Origin: Anaeramoeba ignava
Lineage: Eukaryota > Metamonada > Anaeramoebidae
Reading direction: 5' to 3'
NCBI GenBank assembly: GCA_028826165.1
Contig: JAPDFW010000115.1
Span: 62,001 to 126,000, forward strand
Length of the DNA: 64,000 nt
The notes beneath the pieces are model-generated. The model saw nothing but the letters and a program-made list of their open reading frames with translations, was not told the DNA's origin and made no database searches. The position numbers and the translations under genes are program-made. Within the stretch, counting starts at the first letter, position 1. Every line of letters starts with the position of its first letter. This document shows, one piece after another, positions 33,572 through 45,200 of this stretch.

Positions 33572-35590
33572 TTATTTCAATAAGGAATCAAGTATTGATT
33601 TTGGATTTAATAGATAAAAATCTTTTAAATCTTCAAATTCTTCAAATATTTCTTTTGGAATTTCTTTTTCAAATTCATCATGATAAAGAAAGTAAATTAA
33701 TTCTTGAATTGTTTCAAATGATTTTCCTGAATAATCATGAACTTGATTTGAAGTATCATTAACATTCAATTCAAACATTCCTTTAAATAATTCACTTCTT
33801 ATTTGTAATATTAATTTATGAACTTTAATTTCTTTTTCTTCACAAATTATTGTAAAATCTTTGGTTTCATTTTGTTGATATAATTTTGATAAATCTTTTA
33901 ATATTCCTTTTCTTCCTTCTTTTTCTTTAATCCATTTTGAATCAAATCCAATTTCTTTAAATAATTCATTCACTTTTTCTTCTTTTTCTTCTTGAATTTG
34001 TTTCTCGATTGTGTTTGAAATTAATTTTTGTTCATTTTTTTGTTGAAGTCCAAAGTGAAATAGGAATGAAGAGTGATGAAAAGAACGAAATGGATGAAAT
34101 GGAAGACTATTTAAAGAATCTTTTTTTTGAGAAATTGATGAAAATTCTTGAATTAATTGTTGAAATCTCTGGTTGAAATTATCAAAATCAATTAATCCAG
34201 TATAAAGAAAATTTAAAGCAAATCGAATAATATCTTTTGATTTTTTTTTGCAAATATTGATAAATTTTTGGAAAAGTGTTGGATTATTATTGAATCTTAT
34301 TAAAAGAAATTGTTTGTGAACTTTGAATTTTGATTCATCATTGGATTTAATTTCAAAATCTTTAAATTCATTTGATTTCAAAAAATTGTTTAAGTCATAA
34401 CTAATTGAATAAAATCTCTCAAATAAATCAATCATTCTTTGTGTCAAGTTTTTATTATCAATTTCAAAAATATTTAGATAATTCAGTAAAAGAATCAAAA
34501 TCTTCATCGATAATCCATTTTTAAAAGCCAATTCAAAAGGTGTTTGATTGGCTTTATTTTTTGAATTAACATCAATTCCTTTTGAAATTAAATATTCAAT
34601 AATTTCAAGTGAAATATTTCGATTCGAACAAGCATAATGTAAAGCTGTTTGATTATTTGTTGTATTTAGTTTTGATCCTTTTTCAACTAATAATTCAATA
34701 ATTTCAAATGATGGGTAATTGTTAGACAAAGCAATATGTAAAGGTATTTCATTCCATCGATTTTCTGAATTGATTTCACATCCTTTCTCAATTAAAAATT
34801 GTATTATTTCTTTGGATAGATTAATCTTCTTCAAAATGATATGCAAAATATTTTCTTGATATTGATTTTTTGTGTTAATATCAATTCCTGATGAAATGAA
34901 TAATTGGATAATTTCAAGAGAAATATTTGGATTTTTACATGCAATATGTAAAGCTGTTTCTTGATATTGATTTTTTGCGTTAATATCAATTCCTGATGAA
35001 ATTAAATATTTAATAATTTCAAATGAAATATTTGGATTTAAACATGCATTATGTAAAAATGTTTCATTTCGGTTTGTTTTTGAATTAATATCAATTCCTT
35101 TTTCAATCAGAGATTTAATAATTTCAAGTGAAATATTTGGATTTTTCAAAGCAAGAAATAAAGTATTCTCATTTTGTTTATTTTTTGAATCATCATCAAT
35201 TTCTTTTTCAATTAAATATAAAATCACTTCATTGGAATAATTCTTTTTCAAAGCAATATTTAAAGGTTTTTCTTTCCATCTGTTTGTTAAGCTAATATCA
35301 GCTCCTTTTGAAATTAATAACTCAATAATTTCTTTATCTAATTTATTGCAAATTGTTGAATGTAAACATCCATTTCCAAGTGAATCAACCCAATTCAAAT
35401 TTGTTTCTTTTTCAATTAATAATTTTATAATTTGAATTGATGAATTTTGTTCAAAAGCAAAATTTAAAAATGGTTGATTTCTTTCTTCAAATTGTTTTGT
35501 TGTTTTTAAACTTGAAATTGAATTGAAAAATTCAATGTTTTTCATTTTAATTGCTTCATAAACTTTTTTTAATTCATTTTCTTGATTCAT
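33572..35590 (-). CDS. Ankyrin-repeat protein with two BTB domains (short paralogue)
   Basis: A 672-residue single-exon gene starting MNQENELKKVYEAIK. About ten ankyrin repeats (residues 30-370) precede a first BTB-like domain (about 400-480, FLKSNEFKDFEIKSNDESK) and a second (about 560-665, DFTIICEEKEIKVHKLILQ). It is a near-identical tandem duplicate of the gene at 35759-38668 over its first 200 residues and its BTB part, but it has fewer central repeats. It also lacks the last about 20 residues (YSKNIFNSSK-type tail ending EEEQK) that the three other paralogues have; its C-terminus is LNPKSILDSLLK. Role as for the other ankyrin-BTB genes: a possible Cullin-3 adaptor, inferred only. Confidence 0.85.
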   Translation of the reverse strand: MNQENELKKVYEAIKMKNIEFFNSISSLKTTKQFEERNQPFLNFAFEQNSSIQIIKLLIEKETNLNWVDSLGNGCLHSTICNKLDKEIIELLISKGADISLTNRWKEKPLNIALKKNYSNEVILYLIEKEIDDDSKNKQNENTLFLALKNPNISLEIIKSLIEKGIDINSKTNRNETFLHNACLNPNISFEIIKYLISSGIDINAKNQYQETALHIACKNPNISLEIIQLFISSGIDINTKNQYQENILHIILKKINLSKEIIQFLIEKGCEINSENRWNEIPLHIALSNNYPSFEIIELLVEKGSKLNTTNNQTALHYACSNRNISLEIIEYLISKGIDVNSKNKANQTPFELAFKNGLSMKILILLLNYLNIFEIDNKNLTQRMIDLFERFYSISYDLNNFLKSNEFKDFEIKSNDESKFKVHKQFLLIRFNNNPTLFQKFINICKKKSKDIIRFALNFLYTGLIDFDNFNQRFQQLIQEFSSISQKKDSLNSLPFHPFRSFHHSSFLFHFGLQQKNEQKLISNTIEKQIQEEKEEKVNELFKEIGFDSKWIKEKEGRKGILKDLSKLYQQNETKDFTIICEEKEIKVHKLILQIRSELFKGMFELNVNDTSNQVHDYSGKSFETIQELIYFLYHDEFEKEIPKEIFEEFEDLKDFYLLNPKSILDSLLK

Positions 35591-35758
35591 TTTTAAATTT
35601 TTTATTTTTTATTTTTGAATGAAAAAAAAATGAAAAAAAAAATTAATTCAAAATAAAAAAGAAAAGAGGAATTATTTTTTAAGATATTAAAGATAATAAA
35701 GAAAAAGTGGAATTATTTTTTGAGATATTAAAGATAATAAAGATTAAAAAAAGTGGAA

Positions 35759-38668
35759 TTATTTTTGTTCTTCTTCTTTTTTTGTTTTTGATGAATTGAA
35801 AATGTTTTTAGAATAAAAATCAAGTAAATATCCTAAAATTGATTTTGGATTTAATTGATAAAAATCTTTTACATCTTCAAATTCTTCAAATATTTCTTTT
35901 GTTAATTTTGTTTCTTCAATTTTATCATGATAAAGAAAATAAATTAATTCTTGAATTGTTTCAAATGATTTTCCTGAATAATCATGAACTTGATTTGAAG
36001 TATCATTAACATTCAATAAAAACATTCCTTTAAATAATTCACTTCTTATTTGTAATATTAATTTATGAACTTTAATTTCTTTTTCTTCACAAATTATTGT
36101 AAAATCTTTGGTTTCATTTTGTTGATATAATTTATCAAAATCTTTTAATATTCCTTTTCTTCCTTCTTTTTCTTTAATCCATTTTGAATCAAATCCAATT
36201 TCTTTAAATAATTCATTTACTTTTTCTTCTTTTTCTTCTTGAATTTGTTTCTCGATTGTGTTTGAAATTAATTTTTGTTCATTTTTTCGTTGAAGTTCAA
36301 AGTGAACTGAAAAGGAATTATAAATACGAAATGGAAGACTATTTAAAGAATCTTTTATTTGAGAAATTGATGGAAGTTCTTGAATTAATTGTTGAAATCT
36401 CTGGTTGAAATGATCAAAATCAATTAATCCAGTATAAAGAAAATTTAAAGCAAATCGAACAATATCTTTTGATTTTTTTTTGCAAATATTGATAAATTTT
36501 TGGAAAAGTGTTGGATTATTATTGAATCTTATTAAAAGAAATTGTTTGTGAACTTTGAATTTTGATTCATCATTGGATTTAATTTCAAAATCTTTAAATT
36601 CATTTGATTTCAAAAAATTGTTTAAATCATAACTAATTGAGTAAAATCTCTCAAATAAATCAATCATTCTTTGTGTCAAGTTTTTATTACCAATTTCAAA
36701 AATATCTAGATAATTCAGTAAAAGAATCAAAATCTTCATCGATAATCCATTTTCAAAAGCAAAATCAAAAGGTGTTTGATTGGCTTTATTTTTTGAATTA
36801 ACATCAATTCCTTTTGAAATTAAATATTTAATAATTTCAATGGAAATATATGGATTTTGACATGCATAATGTAAAATTGTTTCATTCCATCTTGTTTTTG
36901 AATTGATATCAATTCCTTTTGAAATTAAATATTCAATAATTTCAAATGAAATATTTGGATTTTCACATGCAATATGTAAAACTGTTTCATTTTCATTTGT
37001 TTTTGAATTAACATCAATTCCTGATGAAATTAAATATTTAATAATTTCAAATGAAATATTTGGATTTTCACATGCAATATGTAAAACTGTTTCATTTCTA
37101 TTTGTTTTTGAATTAACATCAATTCCTTTTGAAATTAAATATTTAATAATTTCAAATGAAATATTTCGATTCGAACATGCAATATGTAAAACTGTTTCAT
37201 TTCTATTTGTTTTTGAATTAACATCAATTCCTGATGAAATTAAATATTTAATAATTTCAAATGAAATATTTCGATTCGAACATGCAATATGTAAAACTGT
37301 TTCATTTTCATTTGTTTTTGAATTAATATCAGATCCTGATGAAATTAAATATTTAATAATTTCAAGTGAAATATTTGGATTTTTACATACATAATGTAAA
37401 GGTGATTCATTTCTATATTTTGTTTTTGAATTAACATCAGATCCTGATGAAATTAAATATTCAATAATTTTAAATGAAATATTTGGATTTTTACATTCAT
37501 AATGTAAAATTGTTTCATTTTTATATTTTGTTTTTGCATTAATATCAATTCCTGATGAAATTAAATATTCAATAATTTCAATGGAAATATTATTTTTATA
37601 TGCAATATGCAAAGCTGTTTCATTTTCATTTGTTTTTGAATTAATATCAATTCCTGATGAAACTAATAATTTAATAATTTCAATGGAAATATTTGGATTT
37701 TTACATGCATAATGTAAAGGTGATTCATTTCTATATTTTGCTTTTGAATTAACATCAGATCCTTTTGAAATTAAATATTCAATAATTTTAAATGATGGAT
37801 AATTGTTGCACAAAGCATAATGTAAAGCTGTTTGATTATTTGTTGTATTTAGTTTTGATCCTTTTTCAACTAATAATTCAATAATTTCAAATGATGGGTA
37901 ATTGTTAGACAAAGCAATATGTAAAGGTATTTCATTCCATCGATTTTCTGAATTGATTTCACATCCTTTCTCAATTAAAATTTGTATTATTTCTTTGGAT
38001 AGATTAATCTTCTTCAAAATGATATGCAAAATATTTTCTTGATATTCATTTTTTGTGTTAATATCAATTCCTGATGAAATTAATAATTGGATAATTTCAA
38101 GAGAAATATTTGGATTTTTAAATGCAATATGTAAAAATGTTTCATTTCGGTTTGTTTTTGAATTAATATCAATTCCTTTTTCAATCAGAGATTTAATAAT
38201 TTCAAGTGAAATATTTGGATTTTTCAAAGCAAGAAATAAAGTATTCTCATTTTGTTTATTTTTTGAATCATCATCAATTTCTTTTTCAATTAAATATAAA
38301 ATCACTTCATTGGAATAATTCTTTTTCAAAGCAATATTTAAAGGTTTTTCTTTCCATCTGTTTGTTAAGCTAATATCAGCTCCTTTTGAAATTAATAACT
38401 CAATAATTTCTTTATCTAATTTATTGCAAATTGCTGAATGTAAACATCCATTTCCAAGTGAATCAACCCAATTCAAATTTGTTTCTTTTTCAATTAATAA
38501 TTTTATAATTTGAATTGATGAATTTTGTTCAAAAGCAAAATTTAAAAATGGTTGATTTCTTTCTTCAAATTGTTTTGTTGTTTTTAAACTTGAAATTGAA
38601 TTGAAAAATTCAATTTTTTTCGTTTTAATTGCTTCATAAACTTTTTTTAATTCATTTTCTTGATTCAT
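35759..38668 (-). CDS. Ankyrin-repeat protein with two BTB domains (tandem duplicate)
   Basis: A 969-residue single-exon gene with the same start (MNQENELKKVYEAIK) as the gene just downstream on the strand. About 18 ankyrin repeats (residues 30-640) are followed by BTB 1 (about 690-770) and BTB 2 (about 850-960) and the acidic-basic tail KTKKEEEQK. The intergenic DNA on either side (35591-35758 and 38669-38855) is alike, carrying the same AATTAATTCAAAATAAAAAA module and repeated GGAATTATTTTTT tags. The duplication unit therefore spans gene plus spacer. Copy number of the central repeats is the main difference from the neighbour. Confidence 0.87.
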   Translation of the reverse strand: MNQENELKKVYEAIKTKKIEFFNSISSLKTTKQFEERNQPFLNFAFEQNSSIQIIKLLIEKETNLNWVDSLGNGCLHSAICNKLDKEIIELLISKGADISLTNRWKEKPLNIALKKNYSNEVILYLIEKEIDDDSKNKQNENTLFLALKNPNISLEIIKSLIEKGIDINSKTNRNETFLHIAFKNPNISLEIIQLLISSGIDINTKNEYQENILHIILKKINLSKEIIQILIEKGCEINSENRWNEIPLHIALSNNYPSFEIIELLVEKGSKLNTTNNQTALHYALCNNYPSFKIIEYLISKGSDVNSKAKYRNESPLHYACKNPNISIEIIKLLVSSGIDINSKTNENETALHIAYKNNISIEIIEYLISSGIDINAKTKYKNETILHYECKNPNISFKIIEYLISSGSDVNSKTKYRNESPLHYVCKNPNISLEIIKYLISSGSDINSKTNENETVLHIACSNRNISFEIIKYLISSGIDVNSKTNRNETVLHIACSNRNISFEIIKYLISKGIDVNSKTNRNETVLHIACENPNISFEIIKYLISSGIDVNSKTNENETVLHIACENPNISFEIIEYLISKGIDINSKTRWNETILHYACQNPYISIEIIKYLISKGIDVNSKNKANQTPFDFAFENGLSMKILILLLNYLDIFEIGNKNLTQRMIDLFERFYSISYDLNNFLKSNEFKDFEIKSNDESKFKVHKQFLLIRFNNNPTLFQKFINICKKKSKDIVRFALNFLYTGLIDFDHFNQRFQQLIQELPSISQIKDSLNSLPFRIYNSFSVHFELQRKNEQKLISNTIEKQIQEEKEEKVNELFKEIGFDSKWIKEKEGRKGILKDFDKLYQQNETKDFTIICEEKEIKVHKLILQIRSELFKGMFLLNVNDTSNQVHDYSGKSFETIQELIYFLYHDKIEETKLTKEIFEEFEDVKDFYQLNPKSILGYLLDFYSKNIFNSSKTKKEEEQK

Positions 38669-38855
38669 TTTTAAATTTTTTATTTTTTATTTTTGAATGA
38701 AAAAAAAAAATGAAAAAAAAAAGAAAAAAAAAAATTAATTCAAAATAAAAAAGAAAAAAAAAAGAGGAATTATTTTTTAAGATATTTAAGATAATAAAGA
38801 AAGAAAAAGAGGAATTATTTTTTAAGATATTAAAGATATTAAAAAAAAAGTGGAA

Positions 38856-39287
38856 TTATTTTTGTTCTTCTTCTTTTTTTGTTTTTGATGAATTGAAAAT
38901 GTTTTTAGAATAAAAATCAAGTAAATATGATCCTAAAATTGATTTTGGATTTAATTGATAAAAATCTTTTACATCAGTAAATTCTTCAAATATTTCTTTT
39001 GTTAATTTTGTTTCATCAATTTTATCATGATAAAGAAAATAAATTAATTCTTGAATTGTTTCAAATGATTTTCCTGAATAATCATGAACTTGATTTGAAG
39101 TATCATTAACATTCAATAAAAACATTCCTTTAAATAATTCACTTCTTATTTGTAATATTAATTTATGAACTTTAATTTCTTTTTCTTCACAAATTATTGT
39201 AAAATCTTTGGTTTCATTTTGTTGATATAATTTATCAAAATCTTTTAATATTCCTTTTATTCCTTCTTTTTCTTTAATCCAATTTAA
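38856..39287 (-). pseudogene. Second BTB domain of the giant ankyrin gene, out of frame by one base
   Basis: This carries the expected continuation of the gene at 39284-49147 in another frame: GFDLNWIKEKEGIKGILKD, DFTIICEEKEIKVHKLILQ, SELFKGMF, and the standard tail EEEQK with TAA at 38856. The cause of the break is visible. At the position where the 17218 paralogue has six T's on the plus strand (CCTGTTTTTTCAAAT, about 17661), this copy has five (CCTGTTTTTCAAAT, about 39297-39304). The upstream frame then ends after YDLFEKQDLI. This may be a real mutation or a homopolymer sequencing error. The domain itself is intact over about 140 residues. Confidence 0.75.
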
Positions 39288-42200
39288 ATCAAATCCTGTT
39301 TTTCAAATAAATCATAAGTTAATCCTTTTTCAATTTCTTCAATTTCAATTTCTTTCATTTTTTCTTTTTCTCTTTCATCTTGAATTTGTTTCTTTTCTTG
39401 AATTTGATTTTTAAAATTGATTAAATTTTGAAATCTTTGAAGAAAATAATCAAAATTAACAAATCCAGTATAAAGAAAATTTAAAGCTAATTGAATATCT
39501 TTTTTTGGTTTTCTTCTGCAAATATTGATAAATCTTGTTAAATTTGTTTGATTATTATCAAATCTTGTTAAAAGAATTAAATGATGAGCTTTGATTATTT
39601 CTCCATCATTACATTTAATTTCAATATCTGTAAATTCATTTGATTTCAAAAAATTATTTAAATCTTCATTAAATGAATAAATTTTTGGAAATAAATCAAT
39701 CATTTCTTGATTAATTTCATCATCTTTCAAATCGAAAACATTTCCACCATTAATCATCAATAATTTCATTAGTGGAATATTTTTATTTTGGCAAGCATAA
39801 TACAGAGCTGTTTCATTTTGATTTGTTTTTGAATTAATATCAATTCCTTTTGAAATTAAATATTTAATAATTTCAACTGAAATATTTGGATTTAAGCATG
39901 CATAATGTAAAATTGTTTTCTTTTGTTTTGTTTTTGAATTAATATTAATTCCTTTTGAAATTAAATATTTAATAATTTGAAGTGAAATATTTGGATTTTT
40001 ACATGCAATATGTAAAGCTGTTTCATTTTGATTTGTTTTTGAATTAATATTAATTTCTGATGAAATTAAATATTTAATAATTTCATTTGTTGAATTATTG
40101 CAAAAATAATCCAAAACTTCTTTATTTTGTTTTGTTTTTGAATTAATATCAATTCCCTTTGAAATTAAATATTCAATAATTTGAAGTGAAATATTTGGAT
40201 TTGGATTTTGATAAGCATAATGTAAAACTGTTTCATTTTGATTTGTTTTTGAATTAATATTAATTCCTGATGAAATTAAATATTTAATAATTTCAACTGA
40301 AATATTTGGATTTAAGCATGCATAATGTAAAACTGTTTTATTTTGATTTGTTTTTGAATTAATATCAATTCCTGATGAAATTAAATATTTAATAATTGGA
40401 AGTGAAATATTTGGATTTAAGCATGCATAATGTAAAATTGTTTCATTATAATTTGTTTTTGAATTAATATTAATTCCTGATGAAATTAAATATTTAATAA
40501 TTTCAACTGAAATATTTGGATTTAAACATGCATAATGTAAAATTGTTTTATTTTGATTTGTTTTTGAATTAATATCAATTCCTGATGAAATTAAATATTT
40601 AATAATTTGAAGTGAAATATTTGGATTTAAACATGCAATATGTAAAACTGTTTCGTTTTGATTTGTTTTTGAATTAATATCAATTCCTGATGAAATTAAA
40701 TATTTAATAATTTCAAATGAAATATTTGGATTTAAGCATGCAATATGTAAAATTGTTTCATTTTGATTTGTTTTTGAATTAATATCAATTCCTGATGAAA
40801 TTAAATATTTAATAATTTCATTTGTTGAATTATTGCAAAAATAATCCAAAACTTCTTTATTTTGTTTTGTTTTTGAATTAATATAAATTCCTTTTAAAAT
40901 TAAATATTCAATAATTTGAAGTGAAATATTTGGATTTGGATTTTGATAAGCATAATGTAAAATTGTTTCATTTTGATTTGTTTTTGAATTAATATCAATT
41001 TCTGATGAAATTAAATATTTAATAATTGGAAGTGAAATATTTGGATTTTTACATGCATAATGTAAAATTGTTTCGTTTTGATTTGTTTTTGAATTAATAT
41101 CAATTCCTGATGAAATTAAATATTCAATAATTGGAAGTGAAATATTTGGATTTAAGCATGCATAATGTAAAATTGTTTCATTATAATTTGTTTTTGAATT
41201 AATATTAATTCCTTTTGAAATTAAATATTTAATAATTTCAACTGAAATATTTGGATTTTTACATGCATAATGTAAAATTGTTTCATTTTGATTTGTTTTT
41301 GAATTAATATCAATTCCTTTTAAAATTAAATATTTAATAATTTGAAGTGAAATATTTATATTTAAACATGCATAATGTAAAATTGTTTCATTTTGATTTG
41401 TTTTTGAATTAATATTAATTCCTTTTGAAATTAAATATTCAATAATTTGAAGTGAAATATTTGGATTTTTACATACATAATGTAAAATTGTTTCATTTTG
41501 ATTTGTTTTTGAATTAATATCAATTCTTGATGAAATTAAATATTTAATAATTTTAAGTGAAATATTTGGATTTTTACATGCATAATGTAAAGCTGTTTCA
41601 TTTTGATTTGTTTTTGAATTAATATCAATTCCTGATGAAATTAAATATTTAATAATTTGAAGTGAAATATTTGGATTTAAGCATGCATAATGTAAAACTG
41701 TTTCATTTTGATTTGTTTTTGAATTAATATCAATTCTTGATGAAATTAAATATTTAATAATTTTAAGTGAAATATTTGGATTTTTACATGCAATATGTAA
41801 AATTGTTTCATTTTGATTTGTTTTTGAATTAATATCAATTCCTGATGAAATTAAATATTTAATAATTTCAAGTGAAATATTTGGATTTTTGTATGCATAA
41901 TGTAAAATTGTTTCATTTTGATTTGTTTTTGAATTAATATCAATTCCTGATGAAATTAAATATTTAATAATTGGAAGTGAAATATTTGGATTTTTACATG
42001 CATAATGTAAAATTGTTTCATTTTGATTTGTTTTTGAATTAATATCAATTCCTGATGAAATTAAATATTCAATAATTTGAAGTGAAATATTTGGATTTAA
42101 GCATGCATAATGTAAAATTGTTTCATTTTGATTTGTTTTTGAATTAATATCAATTCCTGATGAAATTAAATATTTAATAATTTCATTTGTTGAATTATTG

Positions 42201-45200
42201 CAAAAATAATCCAAAACTTCTTTATTTTGTTTTGTTTTTGAATTAATATAAATTCCTTTTAAAATTAAATATTCAATAATTTGAAGTGAAATATTTGGAT
42301 TTGGATTTTGATAAGCATAATGTAAAATTGTTTCATTTTGTTTTGTTTTTGAATTAATATTAATTCCTGATGAAATTAAATATTTAATAATTTGAAGTGA
42401 AATATTTGGATTTTTACATGCATAATGTAAAGCTGTTTCATTTTGATTTGTTTTTGAATTAATATCAATTTCTGATGAAATTAAATATTCAATAATTTGA
42501 AGTGAAATATTTTTATTTTTACATGCATAATGTAAAATTGTTTCGTTTTGATTTGTTTTTGAATTAATATCAATTCCTGATGAAATTAAATATTTAATAA
42601 TTTCAACTGAAATATTTGGATTTTTACATGCATAATGTAAAATTGTTTCATTTTGATTTGTTTTTGAATTAATATCAATTCCTGATGAAATTAAATATTC
42701 AATCATTTCAAGTGAAATATTTGGATTTTTACATGCATAATGTAAAATTGTTTCATTTTGATTTGTTTTTGAATTAATATCAATTTCTGATGAAATTAAA
42801 TATTTAATAATTTCATTTGTTGAATTATTGCAAAAATAATCCAAAACTTCTTCATTTTGTTTTGTTTTTGAATTAATATAAATTCCTTTTAAAATTAAAT
42901 ATTCAATAATTTGAAGTGAAATATTTGGATTTGGATTTTGATAAGCATAATGTAAAATTGTTTCATTTTGTTTTGTTTTTGAATTAATATTAATTCCTTT
43001 TGAAATTAAATATTTAATAATTTCAAGTGAAATATTTGGATTTAAACATGCAATATGTAAAGCTGTTTCATTTTGTTTTGTTATTGAATTAATATCAATT
43101 CCTGATGAAATTAAATATTTAATAATTTCAACTGAAATATTTGGATTTTTACATGCATAATGTAAAATTGTTTCATTTTGATTTGTTTTTGAATTAATAT
43201 CAATTCCTGATGAAATTAAATATTTAATAATTTCAACTGAAATATTTTGATTTTTACATGCATAATGTAAAATTGTTTCATTTTGATCATTTTCTTTTGA
43301 ATTAATATCAATTCCTGATGAAATTAAATATTTAATAATTTCATTTGTTGAATTATTGCAAAAATAATCTAAAACTTCTTTATTTTGTTTTGTTTTTGAA
43401 TTAATATAAATTCCTTTTAAAATTAAATATTCAATAATTTGAAGTGAAATATTTGGATTTGGATTTTGATAAGCATAATGTAAAATTGTTTCATTTTGTT
43501 TTGTTTTTGAATTAATATCAATTCCTGTTGAAATTAAATATTTAATAATTTGAAGTGAAATATTTGGATTTAAACATGCATAATGCAAAATTGTTTCATT
43601 TTGATTTGTTTTTGAATTAATATCAATTCTTGATGAAATTAAATATTTAATAATTTCAACTGAAATATTTGGATTTTTACATGCATAATGTAAAATTGTT
43701 TCATTTTGATTTGTTTTTGAATTAATATCAATTCCTGATGAAATTAAATATTTAATAATTTCAACTGAAATATTTTGATTTTTACATGCATAATGTAAAA
43801 TTGTTTCATTTTGATCATTTTCTTTTGAATTAATATCAATTCCTGATGAAATTAAATATTTAATAATTTCATTTGTTGAATTATTGCAAAAATAATCCAA
43901 AACTTCTTTATTTTGTTTTGTTTTTGAATTAATATAAATTCCTTTTAAAATTAAATATTCAATAATTTGAAGTGAAATATTTGGATTTTTGTATGCATAA
44001 TGTAAAACTGTTTCATTTTGATTTGTTTTTGAATTAATATCAATTCCTAATGAAATCAAATATTTAATAATTTCAACTGAAATATTTGGATTTTTACATG
44101 CATAATGTAAAATTGTTTCATTTTGTTTTGTTTTTGAATTAATATCAATTCCTGATGAAATTAAATATTCAATAATTTCAAGTGAAATATTTGGATTTAA
44201 GCATGCGTAATGTAAAATTGTTTCATTTTGTTTTGTTTTTGAATTAATATTAATTCCTGATGAAATTAAATATTTAATAATTTCATTTGTTGAATTATTG
44301 CAAAAATAATCTAAAACAGTTTCATTTTGATTTGTTATTGAATTAATATTAATTCCTGATGAAATTAAATATTTAATAATTTGAACTGAAATATTTGGAT
44401 TTAAACATGCATAATGTAAAATTGTTTCATTTTGATTTGTTTTTGAATTAATATCAATTCCTGATGAAATTAAATATTTAATAATTTCAACTGAAATATT
44501 TGGATTTTTACATGCATAATGTAAAATTGTTTCATTTTGATTTGTTTTTGAATTAATATCAATTCCTGATGAAATTAAATATTTAATAATTTCAACTGAA
44601 ATATTTGGATTTTTACATGCAATATGTAAAATTGTTTCATTTTGATTTGTTTTTGAATTAATATCAATTCCTGATGAAATTAAATATTTAATAATTTCAT
44701 TTGTTGAATTATTGCAAAAATAATCCAAAAATTCTTTATTTTGATTTGTTATTGAATTAATATTAATTCCTTTTAAAATTAAATATTCAATAATTTGAAG
44801 TGAAATATTTGGATTTGGATTTTTGTATGCATAATGTAAAATTGTTTCGTTTTGATTTGTTTTTGAATTAATATCAATTCCTTTTGAAATTAAATATTTA
44901 ATAATTTTAAGTGAAATATTTGGATTTAAGCATGCATAATGTAAAATTGTTTCTTTTCGTTTTGTTTTTGAATTAATATCAATTTCTGATGAAATTAAAT
45001 ATTCAATAATTGGAAGTGAAATATTTGGATTTTTACATGCATAATGCAATATTGTTTCATTTTGATTTGTTTTTGAATTAATATCAATTCTTGATGAAAT
45101 TAAATATTTAATAATTTCAACTGAAATATTTGGATTTTTACATGCATAATGTAAAATTGTTTCATTTTGATTTGTTTTTGAATTAATATTAATTCCTGAT

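Noticed and set aside
36903..38318. Plus-strand ORFs with IPDEIKYLIISNEIFGF repeats
   Set aside because: Antisense of the ankyrin repeat array; they mirror its 105-bp period.
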